Of a stretch of DNA of 64,000 nucleotides, positions 20,260-28,861 are shown piece by piece. The stretch spans positions 731,809-795,808 of the forward strand of contig CAVSDD010000003.1 of assembly GCA_963726795.1 (NCBI GenBank), written 5' to 3'. The notes beneath the pieces were generated by a model. It searched no databases, was not told the origin of the DNA, and saw only the letters and a list, made by a program, of their open reading frames with translations. Source of the stretch: Hyphomicrobium_A sp963726795. Lineage in GTDB: Bacteria; Pseudomonadota; Alphaproteobacteria; Rhizobiales; Hyphomicrobiaceae. The translations under genes and the position numbers were made by a program. Every line of letters starts with the position of its first letter. The stretch's first letter is position 1.

Positions 20260-21021
20260 ATGCAGACCTTCACCCAGCGGCTCGCCAACCCCACCCAGTT
20301 CATGGAGCTGTCGGGACGCGTGCTGCCGTGGCTCGCTGGCGCCGCGGCCGCCGTCATCGCCGTTGGGCTCTACTGGAGCTTTTTCGTGGCGCCGCCCGAC
20401 TACCAGCAGGGCGAGACCGCGCGCATCATGTTCGTGCACGTGCCTTCGGCCTGGCTCGCCATGGCGGGATACACGGTCATTGCCATCTCGGCGTTCGGGC
20501 TGCTCGTGTTCCGCCATCCGCTAGCGGACGTGTCCGCGAAGGCCGCTGCGCCCATCGGCGCCGCCTTCACGTTTCTCGCGCTGGTCACCGGCTCGCTGTG
20601 GGGCCGCCCGACCTGGGGCACCTACTGGGTGTGGGACGCGCGGCTCACCTCGGTGCTGATCCTGTTCTTCCTCTACGTCGGGCTCATCGCGCTGCGCTCC
20701 TCCATCGAGGACGAGACGCTCGCTGCCAAGCTGACGGCAGTGCTGGCGCTGGTCGGCATCGTGATGCTGCCGGTGATCAAGTTCTCGGTCGAGTACGGCA
20801 AGACGCTGCACCAGAAGGCGAGCGTGATGCGGCTGGGCGGCCCGACCATGGACCCCTCGCTGCTGCACCCGCTGCTTGTCATGGCGCTGGGCTTCACGCT
20901 GCTGTTCGCGGCGCTGCATTTGAAAGCTATGCGCAACGAGGTTCTGCGCCGCCGCGTCAAGGCGCTGCAGATGGCCGAGGTCGTGCGCGCGCAGTCCGGC
21001 CGGCTGGCGGCGGCGGAGTAG
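20260..21021 (+). CDS. ccmC: Heme exporter protein CcmC
   Basis: This 253-residue six-helix protein of the heme-handling family delivers heme to CcmE. The tryptophan-rich motif appears as WGTYWVWDARLTS near residue 125, flanked by conserved His residues (MFVHVPSAWLAM and GKTLHQKASV). The ATG at 20260 follows a 69-base gap from ccmB; a TTG at 20224 would add twelve non-conserved residues. It belongs to the ccmABCD-ccmG unit. Confidence 0.94.
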   Translation: MQTFTQRLANPTQFMELSGRVLPWLAGAAAAVIAVGLYWSFFVAPPDYQQGETARIMFVHVPSAWLAMAGYTVIAISAFGLLVFRHPLADVSAKAAAPIGAAFTFLALVTGSLWGRPTWGTYWVWDARLTSVLILFFLYVGLIALRSSIEDETLAAKLTAVLALVGIVMLPVIKFSVEYGKTLHQKASVMRLGGPTMDPSLLHPLLVMALGFTLLFAALHLKAMRNEVLRRRVKALQMAEVVRAQSGRLAAAE

Positions 21022-21025
21022 CACT

Positions 21026-21199
21026 ATGGATCTGGGGCCGCACGCAGCCTTCATCTGGACCGCCTACGGCGTCGTGACGCTGGTGCTCGCGGGGCTGATC
21101 GCGTGGCTCGTCCTCGATGGGCGCGAGCAGGAACGCCGGCTCCGCGACTTCGCCGCGCGCGGCGTCAAGCGCCGCTCCGAGCGCGAGCCGCGCGCGTAA
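21026..21199 (+). CDS. ccmD: Heme exporter protein CcmD (57 residues)
   Basis: This small gene starts four bases after the ccmC stop. It encodes MDLGPHAAFIWTAYGVVTL, one membrane helix, then a basic tail (DGREQERRLRDFAARG). The N-terminal HAAFIWTAYG and the single helix plus charged tail are characteristic of CcmD, which holds the CcmC-CcmE complex in the membrane and aids holo-CcmE release. Its position between ccmC and ccmG agrees with the usual operon order. Confidence 0.9.
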   Translation: MDLGPHAAFIWTAYGVVTLVLAGLIAWLVLDGREQERRLRDFAARGVKRRSEREPRA

Positions 21200-21226
21200 G
21201 GCATCGACCCCGAGGAAGGCGAACCT

Positions 21227-21868
21227 ATGCAGCGGCCGGTCGACGAGCAGGGCAGCCCGAGCCCAGCGGATGCCGCGCCCCTTGCGCGCCGCCGGCTCTC
21301 CTGGCTGCTGGTGCCGGCCCTCGGGTTTGCGGCGCTCGTCGCCCTGTTTGCCTTCGCGCTGACCTCGGGCGATCCCTCGCGGCTGCCGTCGGCGCTGCTG
21401 GGCAAGCCGGTGCCGGCGATGGACTTCCCCGCACTCGAAGGGCTGCTCGAAGCGGGCAACCCGGTGCCGGGCTTCACCAGCGCTGATCTCGCCAAGGGCA
21501 GCGTCAGCGTCGTCAACTTCTGGGCCGCCTGGTGCACCGAGTGTGCGGCCGAGCAGGACTTGCTCCTCGATTTCAAGGCGAAGACAGGCGTGCCCATCTA
21601 CGGCGTCAACTACAAGGACGACGCCGTGGCGGCGCGGCGCTTCCTCGGCCGCTACGGCAATCCGTTCAAGGCGGTCGGCACCGACAAGGCCGGGCGCAGC
21701 GCGATCGAGTGGGGCGTCTACGGCATGCCGGAGACCTTCGTCATCAATGGCCGCGGCGAGATCGCGTACAAGCACGTCGGCGCGATTACGCCGGAGAGCT
21801 TGGAGACCAAGCTCATCCCGGCGATCGCGCGGGCCGCCTCCGTGCCGAAGCCCGCCGCAGGCAACTAA
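21227..21868 (+). CDS. ccmG: Thiol:disulfide interchange protein CcmG/DsbE
   Basis: This 213-residue membrane-anchored thioredoxin (one helix near residues 25-47) reduces apocytochrome c or CcmH thiols in the periplasm. Family blocks are NFWAAWCTECAAEQ, INYKDD-type VNYKDDAVAARRFLGRYG, and EWGVYGMPETFVI with the cis-Pro. The active site reads C-T-E-C rather than the usual C-V/A-P-C, so the Pro before the second Cys is missing. A strong ribosome binding site (gaggaaggcgaacct) precedes the ATG. Confidence 0.92.
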   Translation: MQRPVDEQGSPSPADAAPLARRRLSWLLVPALGFAALVALFAFALTSGDPSRLPSALLGKPVPAMDFPALEGLLEAGNPVPGFTSADLAKGSVSVVNFWAAWCTECAAEQDLLLDFKAKTGVPIYGVNYKDDAVAARRFLGRYGNPFKAVGTDKAGRSAIEWGVYGMPETFVINGRGEIAYKHVGAITPESLETKLIPAIARAASVPKPAAGN

Positions 21869-21876
21869 CGTTTCCC

Positions 21877-22515
21877 TTAAAGCGGGAAGAACTCGTTGCG
21901 CGAGTGGTTCAAGACCGACAGCGTTCCCGTCGCGATGTCGAAGTAGGCCCCGTGCAGTGACAGCCGCCCCTTGTCCTCGAGCTCGGTAATGAACGGGAAC
22001 GTGCGCAGGTTCCTGATTGCCGTCTTCACGCCTTCCTTTTCCAGCGCGCGCTGCTTTTCCGCGTGCGGGCGCGTCTGGTGCGAGGCGAGCACGCTGAGGC
22101 GCGCGTCATCCAGCATCGACATCCAGCGCGAGATGAACTTCGATTCCGTCTGCATGGCGGCGCTCTGGTCGAGCGCGGCCTTCACGCCGCCGCAGCCTGA
22201 ATGCCCCATCACGATGAGGTTCTTGACGCGCAGGTTCAGCACCGCGAACTCGATGGCGGAGCTGACGCCGTGGAACTTGCCGCCGGTCTCGTAGGGCGGC
22301 ACCAGGTTCGCCACGTTGCGCACGACGAACAGCTCGCCCGGCATGGCGCCGAAGATCGTTTCCGGGTCGACGCGGCTGTCGGAGCAGGAGATGATCATGG
22401 CGTCGGGCGTCTGCCCGTAGGTCGCCAGCTCCTCGTATTGCTCGGCGTTGGGCAGGAAGTGGCGCTGCTTGAAGCGGCGGAAGCGGTCGGCGAGGTGTTC
22501 GGGAAAGCTGCTCAT
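21877..22515 (-). CDS. can: Beta-carbonic anhydrase
   Basis: This 212-residue beta-class enzyme interconverts CO2 and bicarbonate. Zinc and active-site residues lie in IISCSDSRVDPETIF (Cys, Asp/Arg pair) and MGHSGCGGVKAA (His and Cys). The ATG at 22515 (MSSFPEHLADRFRRF) is the family start; the open frame upstream to 22752 is not coding in character. It is divergent from a SulP transporter gene, an arrangement suggesting bicarbonate uptake and hydration act together. Confidence 0.92.
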   Translation of the reverse strand: MSSFPEHLADRFRRFKQRHFLPNAEQYEELATYGQTPDAMIISCSDSRVDPETIFGAMPGELFVVRNVANLVPPYETGGKFHGVSSAIEFAVLNLRVKNLIVMGHSGCGGVKAALDQSAAMQTESKFISRWMSMLDDARLSVLASHQTRPHAEKQRALEKEGVKTAIRNLRTFPFITELEDKGRLSLHGAYFDIATGTLSVLNHSRNEFFPL

Positions 22516-22750
22516 GGTGGGGTTCGTAGCCCGGCCGAAGGGTGCCGACAACTGCCCAAAGGCATAGGCCGAAGCCACCCTAGTGCACCGCTGCGAGGCG
22601 TGGCCGCTTAACGCAGGTTCGCAGGCTTGCCCGGCCAAGTGCCAGCCGCTATCGTCCGGCGCTGCTGGGGGTATAGCGAATTCCGTTCGTAAAGACATGC
22701 GATCGGGCGTCTGCCAGCGCGAAGTGTAATTCAAGTTGGCACGGAGCATC

Positions 22751-24322
22751 ATGACCCCCTCCTCCTACTCGGCGGAAACCTTCGGCCGCGATTTCCTCGC
22801 CTCCGTCGTCGTTTTCCTGGTCGCCCTCCCGCTGTGCATGGGCATCTCGCTTGCGTCCGGCATGCCGCCGACCGCGGGCATCGTCACCGGCATCATCGGC
22901 GGCATCATCGTCGGCACGATCTCCGGCGCACCACTGCAGGTCAGCGGACCGGCGGCCGGCCTCTCGGTGCTGGTCTGGCAGCTCGTGCAGCAGTTCGGCG
23001 CCGACATGCTAGGCGTCATCGTGCTATTTGCAGGCCTCATCCAGCTCGTCGCCGGGCTGTGCAAGCTCGGGCAATGGTTCCGCGCGGTGTCGCCCGCCGT
23101 GATCAACGGCATGCTGGCCGGCATCGGCGTGCTGATCTTCGCGTCGCAGTTCCACGTGATGCTCGACTACAAGCCGATCGGCACCGGCATCCAGAACCTG
23201 GTCGGCATACCGGCGTCGATCATGAATGCGATCAACGCCGGCGACCACCACCTGCAGGCCGCCGGCATCGGCGCGCTCACCATCGGCACCATCATGGCCT
23301 GGAGCTTGCTGGCGCCGAAGAGCTGGCGCCTGTTCCCCGCGCCGCTCGTGGGAGCCATCGTGGCGATCGTCGCTGCCTATGTGCTCGGCTTGGGCGAGAT
23401 CAACTACGTCAACGTGCCGGACGATTTCTGGTCGGTCACCGTCTTCCCGACGCCCGAAAAGCTGATGCGCATCACCGAGTGGCCGGTTCTCGTCGGCGCC
23501 ATCTCGATTGCGTTCATCGCCAGCGCGGAGACGCTGTTGTGCGCCACCGCCGTGGATCAGATGCACCGCGGCCCGCGCACCAAGTACGACCGCGAGCTCA
23601 CCGCGCAGGGCGTCGGCAACTCCATCTGCGGCGTGCTCGGCGTGCTGCCGATGACGGGCGTCATCGTGCGCTCGGGCGCCAACGTCGAGGCCGGCGCGGT
23701 GTCGCGCGCCTCGGCGATCATGCACGGCGTTTGGCTGCTGCTGTTCGTAAGCGTGATTCCCTTCACGCTGCGCTACATCCCAACCTCGGCGCTGGCGGCG
23801 ATCCTCGTCTTCACGGGCTACAAGCTCGCCTACCCAAAGGTTTTGCCGAAGCTTCTGAAGTTCGGCAAGACCGAGGTCTTCATCTACGTCGTCACCATCG
23901 TGATGATCGTGCTGACGAACCTCTTGGAGGGCGTGCTGGTCGGCCTCGCGCTGTCGCTGCTGAAGCTGCTCTACGCGTTCTCACATCTCGAGATCCGCAA
24001 GGAGGAGACCCGCGCTGAGAACCGCGTCGATCTCTATCTGCAAGGCTCCGCCACTTTGGTGCGGCTGCCCAAGCTCGCCGCCGAGCTCGAGAGCCTGAAG
24101 CCCGGCGCCAACGTGCACGTGCACGTCAACGATCTCGACTACATCGATCACGCCTGCCTCGACCTGCTGACCAATTGGGAGCGCCAGCACAGCGGCACCG
24201 GCGGCACGCTCACGATCGAATGGGACGAGCTGACGAAGAAGTACCACCAGCGGCGCTCGGCCAACGTGAAGGCGGCGCGGCAGGCGGCTAGGGCCGGCGC
24301 TTGGGCGGGGCCAACTCCTTAG
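22751..24322 (+). CDS. SulP family anion transporter (probable bicarbonate or sulfate)
   Basis: This 523-residue transporter shows the SulP N-terminal signature FLVALPLCMGISLASGMPP, about a dozen hydrophobic segments, and a C-terminal STAS domain (about residues 430-510, VNDLDYIDHACLDLL). The ATG at 22751 follows ggagcatc; a TTG at 22736 is the alternative. It is divergent from carbonic anhydrase, and its 3' end overlaps the nhaA 3' end by 35 bases. The neighbour favours bicarbonate as substrate (inference); sulfate remains possible. Confidence 0.87.
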   Translation: MTPSSYSAETFGRDFLASVVVFLVALPLCMGISLASGMPPTAGIVTGIIGGIIVGTISGAPLQVSGPAAGLSVLVWQLVQQFGADMLGVIVLFAGLIQLVAGLCKLGQWFRAVSPAVINGMLAGIGVLIFASQFHVMLDYKPIGTGIQNLVGIPASIMNAINAGDHHLQAAGIGALTIGTIMAWSLLAPKSWRLFPAPLVGAIVAIVAAYVLGLGEINYVNVPDDFWSVTVFPTPEKLMRITEWPVLVGAISIAFIASAETLLCATAVDQMHRGPRTKYDRELTAQGVGNSICGVLGVLPMTGVIVRSGANVEAGAVSRASAIMHGVWLLLFVSVIPFTLRYIPTSALAAILVFTGYKLAYPKVLPKLLKFGKTEVFIYVVTIVMIVLTNLLEGVLVGLALSLLKLLYAFSHLEIRKEETRAENRVDLYLQGSATLVRLPKLAAELESLKPGANVHVHVNDLDYIDHACLDLLTNWERQHSGTGGTLTIEWDELTKKYHQRRSANVKAARQAARAGAWAGPTP

Positions 24323-25517
24323 GCGCGGCCAAGGGCGGCGTAACGCTTCTGAGCACCAAGTAGCCCGCGAGCGCGGAGGCCACCGAGCCCAGCAGCACGC
24401 CGATGCGGATGTCCGCCGCGTGCTCGGGCCCGGCAAACGCCAGCATGCCGATGAACAGGCTCATGGTGAAGCCGATGCCGCCGAGCATGGCGACGCCGAA
24501 GAGCTGCGGCCAGGACGCGCCGTCGGGCTTGCTGGCGAGCTTGAGCCGGATCGCGGCGAGCGAGCAGCCGAAGATGCCGATGGGCTTGCCGAGGAAGAGC
24601 CCGAACGCGATGCCCATGGGGATGGCGCCCCCGAGTTTCGCCAGCGTCATGCCGGCAAGGGATACGCCGGCGTTGGCGAAGGCGAACGCCGGCAGCACGC
24701 CGAACGTCACCCACGGGTGCAGGCTCTCCTGCAGCCGCTCGAGCATGCCCTGCTTTTCGCCGCGTGCGGGCGCGAGCGGGATGGCAAGCGCCGTTACGAC
24801 GCCTGAGAGCGTCGCGTGCACGCCCGATTCGAGCACGCACACCCAGATGAACAGCCCGACGAGCGCGTAGGCAGCCACGTGCGTTACGCCCTTCCTGTTG
24901 AGGATCGCCAGCACGGTGATGCCGGCGGCGGCCAGCGCCAGCGCGGTGAGCGAAAGGTCGGACGTGTAAAACACGGCGATGATGAGGATGGCGCCGAGGT
25001 CGTCGATGATAGCGAGCGCCAGGAGGAACACCCTGAGCGAGGTGGGGATGCGCGGGCCCAGCAGCGCCAGCACGCCGACCGCGAACGCGATGTCGGTGGC
25101 GGCGGGGATGGCCCAGCCGTGCAGGGCGATCGGATCGCCCCGGTTGATCGCTATGTAGATCAGCGCCGGCACCGCCATGCCGCCGGCGGCCGCGATGACC
25201 GGAAGCGCCGCCTGCTGCCGCGTCGACAGCTCGCCGACCAGCATTTCCCTTTTGATTTCCAGGCCGACGAGGAAAAAGAAGATCGCCATGAGGCCGTCGT
25301 TGATCCAGTGCAGCAGCGGCTTGCCGATCTCAACGCCGCCGATCGTCATCATCAGCGGGGTCTCGAGCAGGGCGTCGTAGAGGTGGCTTGCCGGCGAGTT
25401 CTGCAGGATAAGCGCGAGCACGGCCGCCGCGAGCAGCACGACGCCGCCCGCCGCCTCGTGCTGGAAGAAGGCGAGCGCGCCGCCAAGGCGCGGGCTCGGG
25501 GGCTTTTTCGTCGCCAT
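24288..25517 (-). CDS. nhaA: Na+/H+ antiporter NhaA
   Basis: This 409-residue antiporter exchanges sodium for protons across the inner membrane. The ion-binding aspartate pair is present in LALAIIDDLGAILIIAVFY, and family blocks WINDGLMAIFFFLVGLEIKR and GWAIPAATDIAFAVGVLALLG are intact. The ATG at 25517 (MATKKPPSP) was preferred over an upstream extension to 25574. It lies 17 bases downstream of the pyridoxal kinase gene, and its end overlaps the SulP gene tail to tail. Confidence 0.94.
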   Translation of the reverse strand: MATKKPPSPRLGGALAFFQHEAAGGVVLLAAAVLALILQNSPASHLYDALLETPLMMTIGGVEIGKPLLHWINDGLMAIFFFLVGLEIKREMLVGELSTRQQAALPVIAAAGGMAVPALIYIAINRGDPIALHGWAIPAATDIAFAVGVLALLGPRIPTSLRVFLLALAIIDDLGAILIIAVFYTSDLSLTALALAAAGITVLAILNRKGVTHVAAYALVGLFIWVCVLESGVHATLSGVVTALAIPLAPARGEKQGMLERLQESLHPWVTFGVLPAFAFANAGVSLAGMTLAKLGGAIPMGIAFGLFLGKPIGIFGCSLAAIRLKLASKPDGASWPQLFGVAMLGGIGFTMSLFIGMLAFAGPEHAADIRIGVLLGSVASALAGYLVLRSVTPPLAAPKELAPPKRRP

Positions 25518-25534
25518 GCCGTGGCTGTCTCCGG

Positions 25535-26353
25535 TTAGATCGCGGCCGTCGGGAGAGGGTGCGCCACTTTCCACGCCTTTTCAGCCAGCGCCAGTTCATC
25601 GCGACCCTGGCTCGCAACGATGCAGGCCTCGACCGCTGCCGCAGCGCGCCCCAGGCTCGTCTCCGGCGAGGCGCCGTTGAGTACGTGGCCAAGGTAGAGC
25701 GCCGCGATGAGATCACCTGTGCCATGCGGGGCGGCCGGCCGTCGAGGCACAAAGGCGGCGTGCGCAGTGTCCGCGTGGACGAGCAGCGTCGCGAGCTGCT
25801 CGTCCGGGGCTGGGACCGAGGTCGCGAGCACGCGCGGGGCATCGAGCAGCCGCGCGGCGCTGAACGCGCTGTCGAGGTCGGAGGCCTCCTGATCGGCCAG
25901 CCACTCGAGCTCGAACAGGTTGGGCGTCGCGACGTCGCACAAGGGAATCAGGTGCTGGCCAATGGCGTCCGCGGTCGCCTCATCGAGGTAGAGACCGCCC
26001 GGCTCGTCGCCGAACACGGGGTCGCACACGTAGAGGGCGGCAGGGTTCTCGGCGCGCACGCGCGCGACCGCGGCCTTGGCGGCCGCGACGTGCTCCGTCG
26101 CCGGCAGGTAGCCGGTGAGCACCGCGTCGATGGTCTCGAGCCAGCCGTTGGCATCGAGCGCATCCATGATCTGCCCGAGCATGGCGGCCGAGATGCGCTC
26201 ACCTGAGAAGGCGCCGTAGCCGGGGTGGTTCGACAGCACGACCGTCGGCACCGCGATGACCTCGTGGCCGAGCGACTGCAGCGCCGGGACGATGGCCGCG
26301 AGGCCGACCGAGCCGAAGGCGACGTGCGAGGAAAGTGCGAGGACGCGGGCCAT
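25535..26353 (-). CDS. pdxY: Pyridoxal kinase (PdxY-type)
   Basis: This 272-residue ribokinase-like enzyme phosphorylates pyridoxal in vitamin B6 salvage. Visible blocks are SSHVAFGSVGLAAIVPALQ, HPGYGAFSG, YVCDPVFGD, the TPNLFELEWL segment and the anion-hole motif PHGTGDLIAALYLG. The start MARVLALSSHV is the family start although the frame is open further up. It is followed within 17 bases by nhaA on the same strand. Confidence 0.9.
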   Translation of the reverse strand: MARVLALSSHVAFGSVGLAAIVPALQSLGHEVIAVPTVVLSNHPGYGAFSGERISAAMLGQIMDALDANGWLETIDAVLTGYLPATEHVAAAKAAVARVRAENPAALYVCDPVFGDEPGGLYLDEATADAIGQHLIPLCDVATPNLFELEWLADQEASDLDSAFSAARLLDAPRVLATSVPAPDEQLATLLVHADTAHAAFVPRRPAAPHGTGDLIAALYLGHVLNGASPETSLGRAAAAVEACIVASQGRDELALAEKAWKVAHPLPTAAI

Positions 26354-26491
26354 CCGATCTCCGGCTGGGGTGTGGAAGAGTTGTGCGCTGTTTCTGCCGC
26401 AGCGCTCAACCGGCGCCAAGGGGGGCGCCACGGTCTTGGTGTTCCGTCCCGCGCGCGCTATTGTGCAATGCACAAGAGGGAGGTCGCGGGT

Positions 26492-27391
26492 ATGCAGGTT
26501 CGCCCCCGCCGCAGCGTGCTCTACATGCCGGGCCTGAACGAGCGTGCGCTCGACAAGGCCCGCACGATCCCGGCCAACTCCCTGATCCTCGACCTGGAGG
26601 ACTCCGTCGCGCCGGAGAGCAAGACGGCCGCCCGCGCCAACGTGTGCGGGGCGGTCAAGGCCGGTGGCTACGGGCGGCGCGAGCTGGTCATCCGCCCCAA
26701 CGCCATCGAGACCGCCTGGGGCATGGATGATTTACGCGCCGCCGTGAGCGTGGCGCCCGATGCGATCCTCGTCCCCAAAGTTTCGCAGCCGGGCGACATC
26801 GTGACGGTGGCAAAGGTGCTGGGGTCGATCAACGCGCCGGCGAAGACGCGGCTGTGGGCGATGATGGAGACGCCGAGCTCGGTGCTGAACGCGCGCGAGA
26901 TCGCGGCGCTCGGCGCCGACCCCGCGAACCGGCTCGCCTGCCTGGTGATGGGAACCAACGACCTCCTGAAGGAATCGCGGGCGCGCGCCATGCACAACCG
27001 CATCGCGGTGGTGCCGTGGCTCGCCATGACCATCGTCGCGGCGCGCGCGCACGGGCTCGACGTGCTCGACGGCGTCTACAACGACTTCCGCGACGAGGAG
27101 GGGTTTCGCGAGGAGTGCGAGAACGGCCGCACGCTCGGCATGGACGGCAAGACGCTGATCCACCCCTCGCAGGTGACCCCGTGCAACGAGGTGTTCTCGC
27201 CGACCGAGGAGGAGGTCGCGTGGGCGCGCGCGATTATCGCAGCATTCGAGGAGCCGGAGAACGCGCACAAGGGCGTCATCGTCGTGCAGAGCAAGATGGT
27301 GGAGCGGCTGCATCTGGTCATGGCGCGGCGCACGGTCGCCATTGCCGACACGATCGCGGCCATGCGCAAAACGGAGGAGGAGTGGTTCTAA
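26492..27391 (+). CDS. CoA-ester lyase / (3S)-malyl-CoA thioesterase-like (HpcH/HpaI family, Mcl2-like)
   Basis: This 299-residue TIM-barrel protein of the citrate-lyase-beta/malyl-CoA family shows RRSVLYMPGLNERALDKA (CoA binding), ILDLEDSVAP (metal site), MMETPSSVLNAREI and GKTLIHPSQV. Mcl1-type lyases open differently; this short form resembles Mcl2, which hydrolyses (3S)-malyl-CoA to malate at the end of the ethylmalonyl-CoA pathway. The following mesaconyl-CoA hydratase gene supports that reading. The ATG at 26492 follows GAGGGAGG. Citrate-lyase-like activity cannot be excluded. Confidence 0.82.
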   Translation: MQVRPRRSVLYMPGLNERALDKARTIPANSLILDLEDSVAPESKTAARANVCGAVKAGGYGRRELVIRPNAIETAWGMDDLRAAVSVAPDAILVPKVSQPGDIVTVAKVLGSINAPAKTRLWAMMETPSSVLNAREIAALGADPANRLACLVMGTNDLLKESRARAMHNRIAVVPWLAMTIVAARAHGLDVLDGVYNDFRDEEGFREECENGRTLGMDGKTLIHPSQVTPCNEVFSPTEEEVAWARAIIAAFEEPENAHKGVIVVQSKMVERLHLVMARRTVAIADTIAAMRKTEEEWF

Positions 27392-27488
27392 GCCTTGGTC
27401 GCCGCACAACAAAGATATCGACAGGGCCGCTCATTTCGGACTAATCGGCAGCGCCCGCCCGTTCCCTGAAGAGGCATGACCCCGCCCG

Positions 27489-28547
27489 ATGACATCGACC
27501 AAAACCAATCCCGGCAACTTCTTCGAGGACTTCCGCTTCGGGCAGACGATCGTGCACGCGACACCGCGCACCGTCACCGTGGGCGATGCCGCGCTATATA
27601 CGAGCCTCTACGGCACGCGCTTTGCGGTGCAGTCCTCGGACGCGTTCGCCAAGGCCATCGGCTATCCGATATCGCCGCTCGACGACCTGCTCACCTTCCA
27701 CGTCGTGTTCGGCAAGACGACGCCCGACATCTCGCTAAATGCGATCGCCAACCTCGGCTACGCCAACTGCCGCTTCCTCAAGCCCGCCTATCCCGGCGAC
27801 ACGCTGTCGTCGGTGTCGGAGGTGATCGGCGTCAAGGAGAACTCCAACCGCGAGACCGGCACCGTCTACGTGCGCTCCACGGGGCGCAACCAGAAGGGCG
27901 AGGTGGTGCTGGAGTACGTGCGCTGGGTGATGGTGCGCAAGCGCGACAAGGATTCGCCGGCGCCTGAGGCCGTAGTGCCAGAGCTGCCGGCGCGCGTCGA
28001 CCCGGCGGGCCTGGGCAGCGCGGTGCCCAAGCTCGACATCGGCAAATACGACTTCGCGCTGGCCGGCTCGCCCTACCGCTGGGGCGACTATGGGGTCGGC
28101 GAGAAGATCGACCACGTCGACGGCATGACGCTGGAGGAGGCCGAGCACCAGATCGCGACGCGGCTCTACCAGAACACGGCCAAGGTGCACTTTAATCAAC
28201 ACACGGAGGCGAAGGGCCGCTTCGGCAAGCGCATCGTGTACGGCGGCGTGGTGATTTCACTGGCCCGCGCGCTGTCGTTCAACGGGCTCGCCAACGCGTT
28301 CCACCTGGCGGCGATCAACGGCGGCCGGCACGTCAGCCCATGCTTTGCCGGCGATACCGTCTATGCGTGGTCGGAGGTGCTGGAGAAGGCGGAGCTGCCC
28401 GGCCGCAAGGACGCGGGCGCGCTGCGCATCCGGCTAGTCGCGGTGAAGAATCAGGACTGCGCGTCGTTTCCGCTGAAGAAGGCGGATGGCCAGTACGAGG
28501 ACAGCGTGCTGCTCGAGCTCGACGCCTGGGTGCTGCTCCCGCGCTGA
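27489..28547 (+). CDS. mch: Mesaconyl-CoA hydratase (MaoC family, double hot-dog)
   Basis: This 352-residue protein has two hot-dog domains (about residues 10-150 and 190-350) with MaoC features. The opening TNPGNFFEDFRFGQTIVHAT, then GDAALYTSLYGTRFAVQSSD, closely fits alphaproteobacterial mesaconyl-CoA hydratase, which makes beta-methylmalyl-CoA in the ethylmalonyl-CoA pathway. From memory, the same mcl2-mch-sdh neighbourhood occurs in Rhodobacter sphaeroides; this should be checked. It starts 97 bases after the CoA-ester lyase gene, probably in one transcript. Confidence 0.85.
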   Translation: MTSTKTNPGNFFEDFRFGQTIVHATPRTVTVGDAALYTSLYGTRFAVQSSDAFAKAIGYPISPLDDLLTFHVVFGKTTPDISLNAIANLGYANCRFLKPAYPGDTLSSVSEVIGVKENSNRETGTVYVRSTGRNQKGEVVLEYVRWVMVRKRDKDSPAPEAVVPELPARVDPAGLGSAVPKLDIGKYDFALAGSPYRWGDYGVGEKIDHVDGMTLEEAEHQIATRLYQNTAKVHFNQHTEAKGRFGKRIVYGGVVISLARALSFNGLANAFHLAAINGGRHVSPCFAGDTVYAWSEVLEKAELPGRKDAGALRIRLVAVKNQDCASFPLKKADGQYEDSVLLELDAWVLLPR

Positions 28548-28585
28548 TTGACAGATACGGGTATCCCGCATAGGCTTCGGAAGCC

Positions 28586-28861
28586 ATGAGGTTCGAGTGG
28601 GATCCCGCAAAGGCCAAGGCGAACATCATCCGCCACGGGATCAGTTTCGAAGACGCCCGGGCCGTATTCGCAGACCTCAATGCCCTTGAGCTACTCGATG
28701 ACACTACCGAGGAAGAACGATGGCGCCTTCTCGGGAAGGCAGGCTCCGAAATCCTAATGGTCGTCTACACCGAGCGCGGCGATCGAATTCGGATCATCTC
28801 AGCACGCAAAGCGAGCAAACGTGAGCAAGAAGTCTACCGCCAGCAAGGTCAGCCGGACTAA
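28586..28861 (+). CDS. brnT: BrnT family toxin (ribonuclease)
   Basis: This 91-residue protein opens with the BrnT signature FEWDPAKAKANIIRHGISFE and closes with RIRIISARKASKREQEVY. BrnT toxins are RelE-like ribonucleases that block translation, held in check by a partner antitoxin. The gene lies 38 bases after mch and overlaps the next small gene by 41 bases, typical of a toxin-antitoxin pair. The codon mix looks less GC-biased than its metabolic neighbours, consistent with recent arrival. Confidence 0.87.
   Translation: MRFEWDPAKAKANIIRHGISFEDARAVFADLNALELLDDTTEEERWRLLGKAGSEILMVVYTERGDRIRIISARKASKREQEVYRQQGQPD

Noticed and set aside
27476..27967. Alternative gene overlapping the start of mch
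   Set aside because: Arg/His-rich shadow frame; the MaoC reading frame has family-typical sequence throughout.
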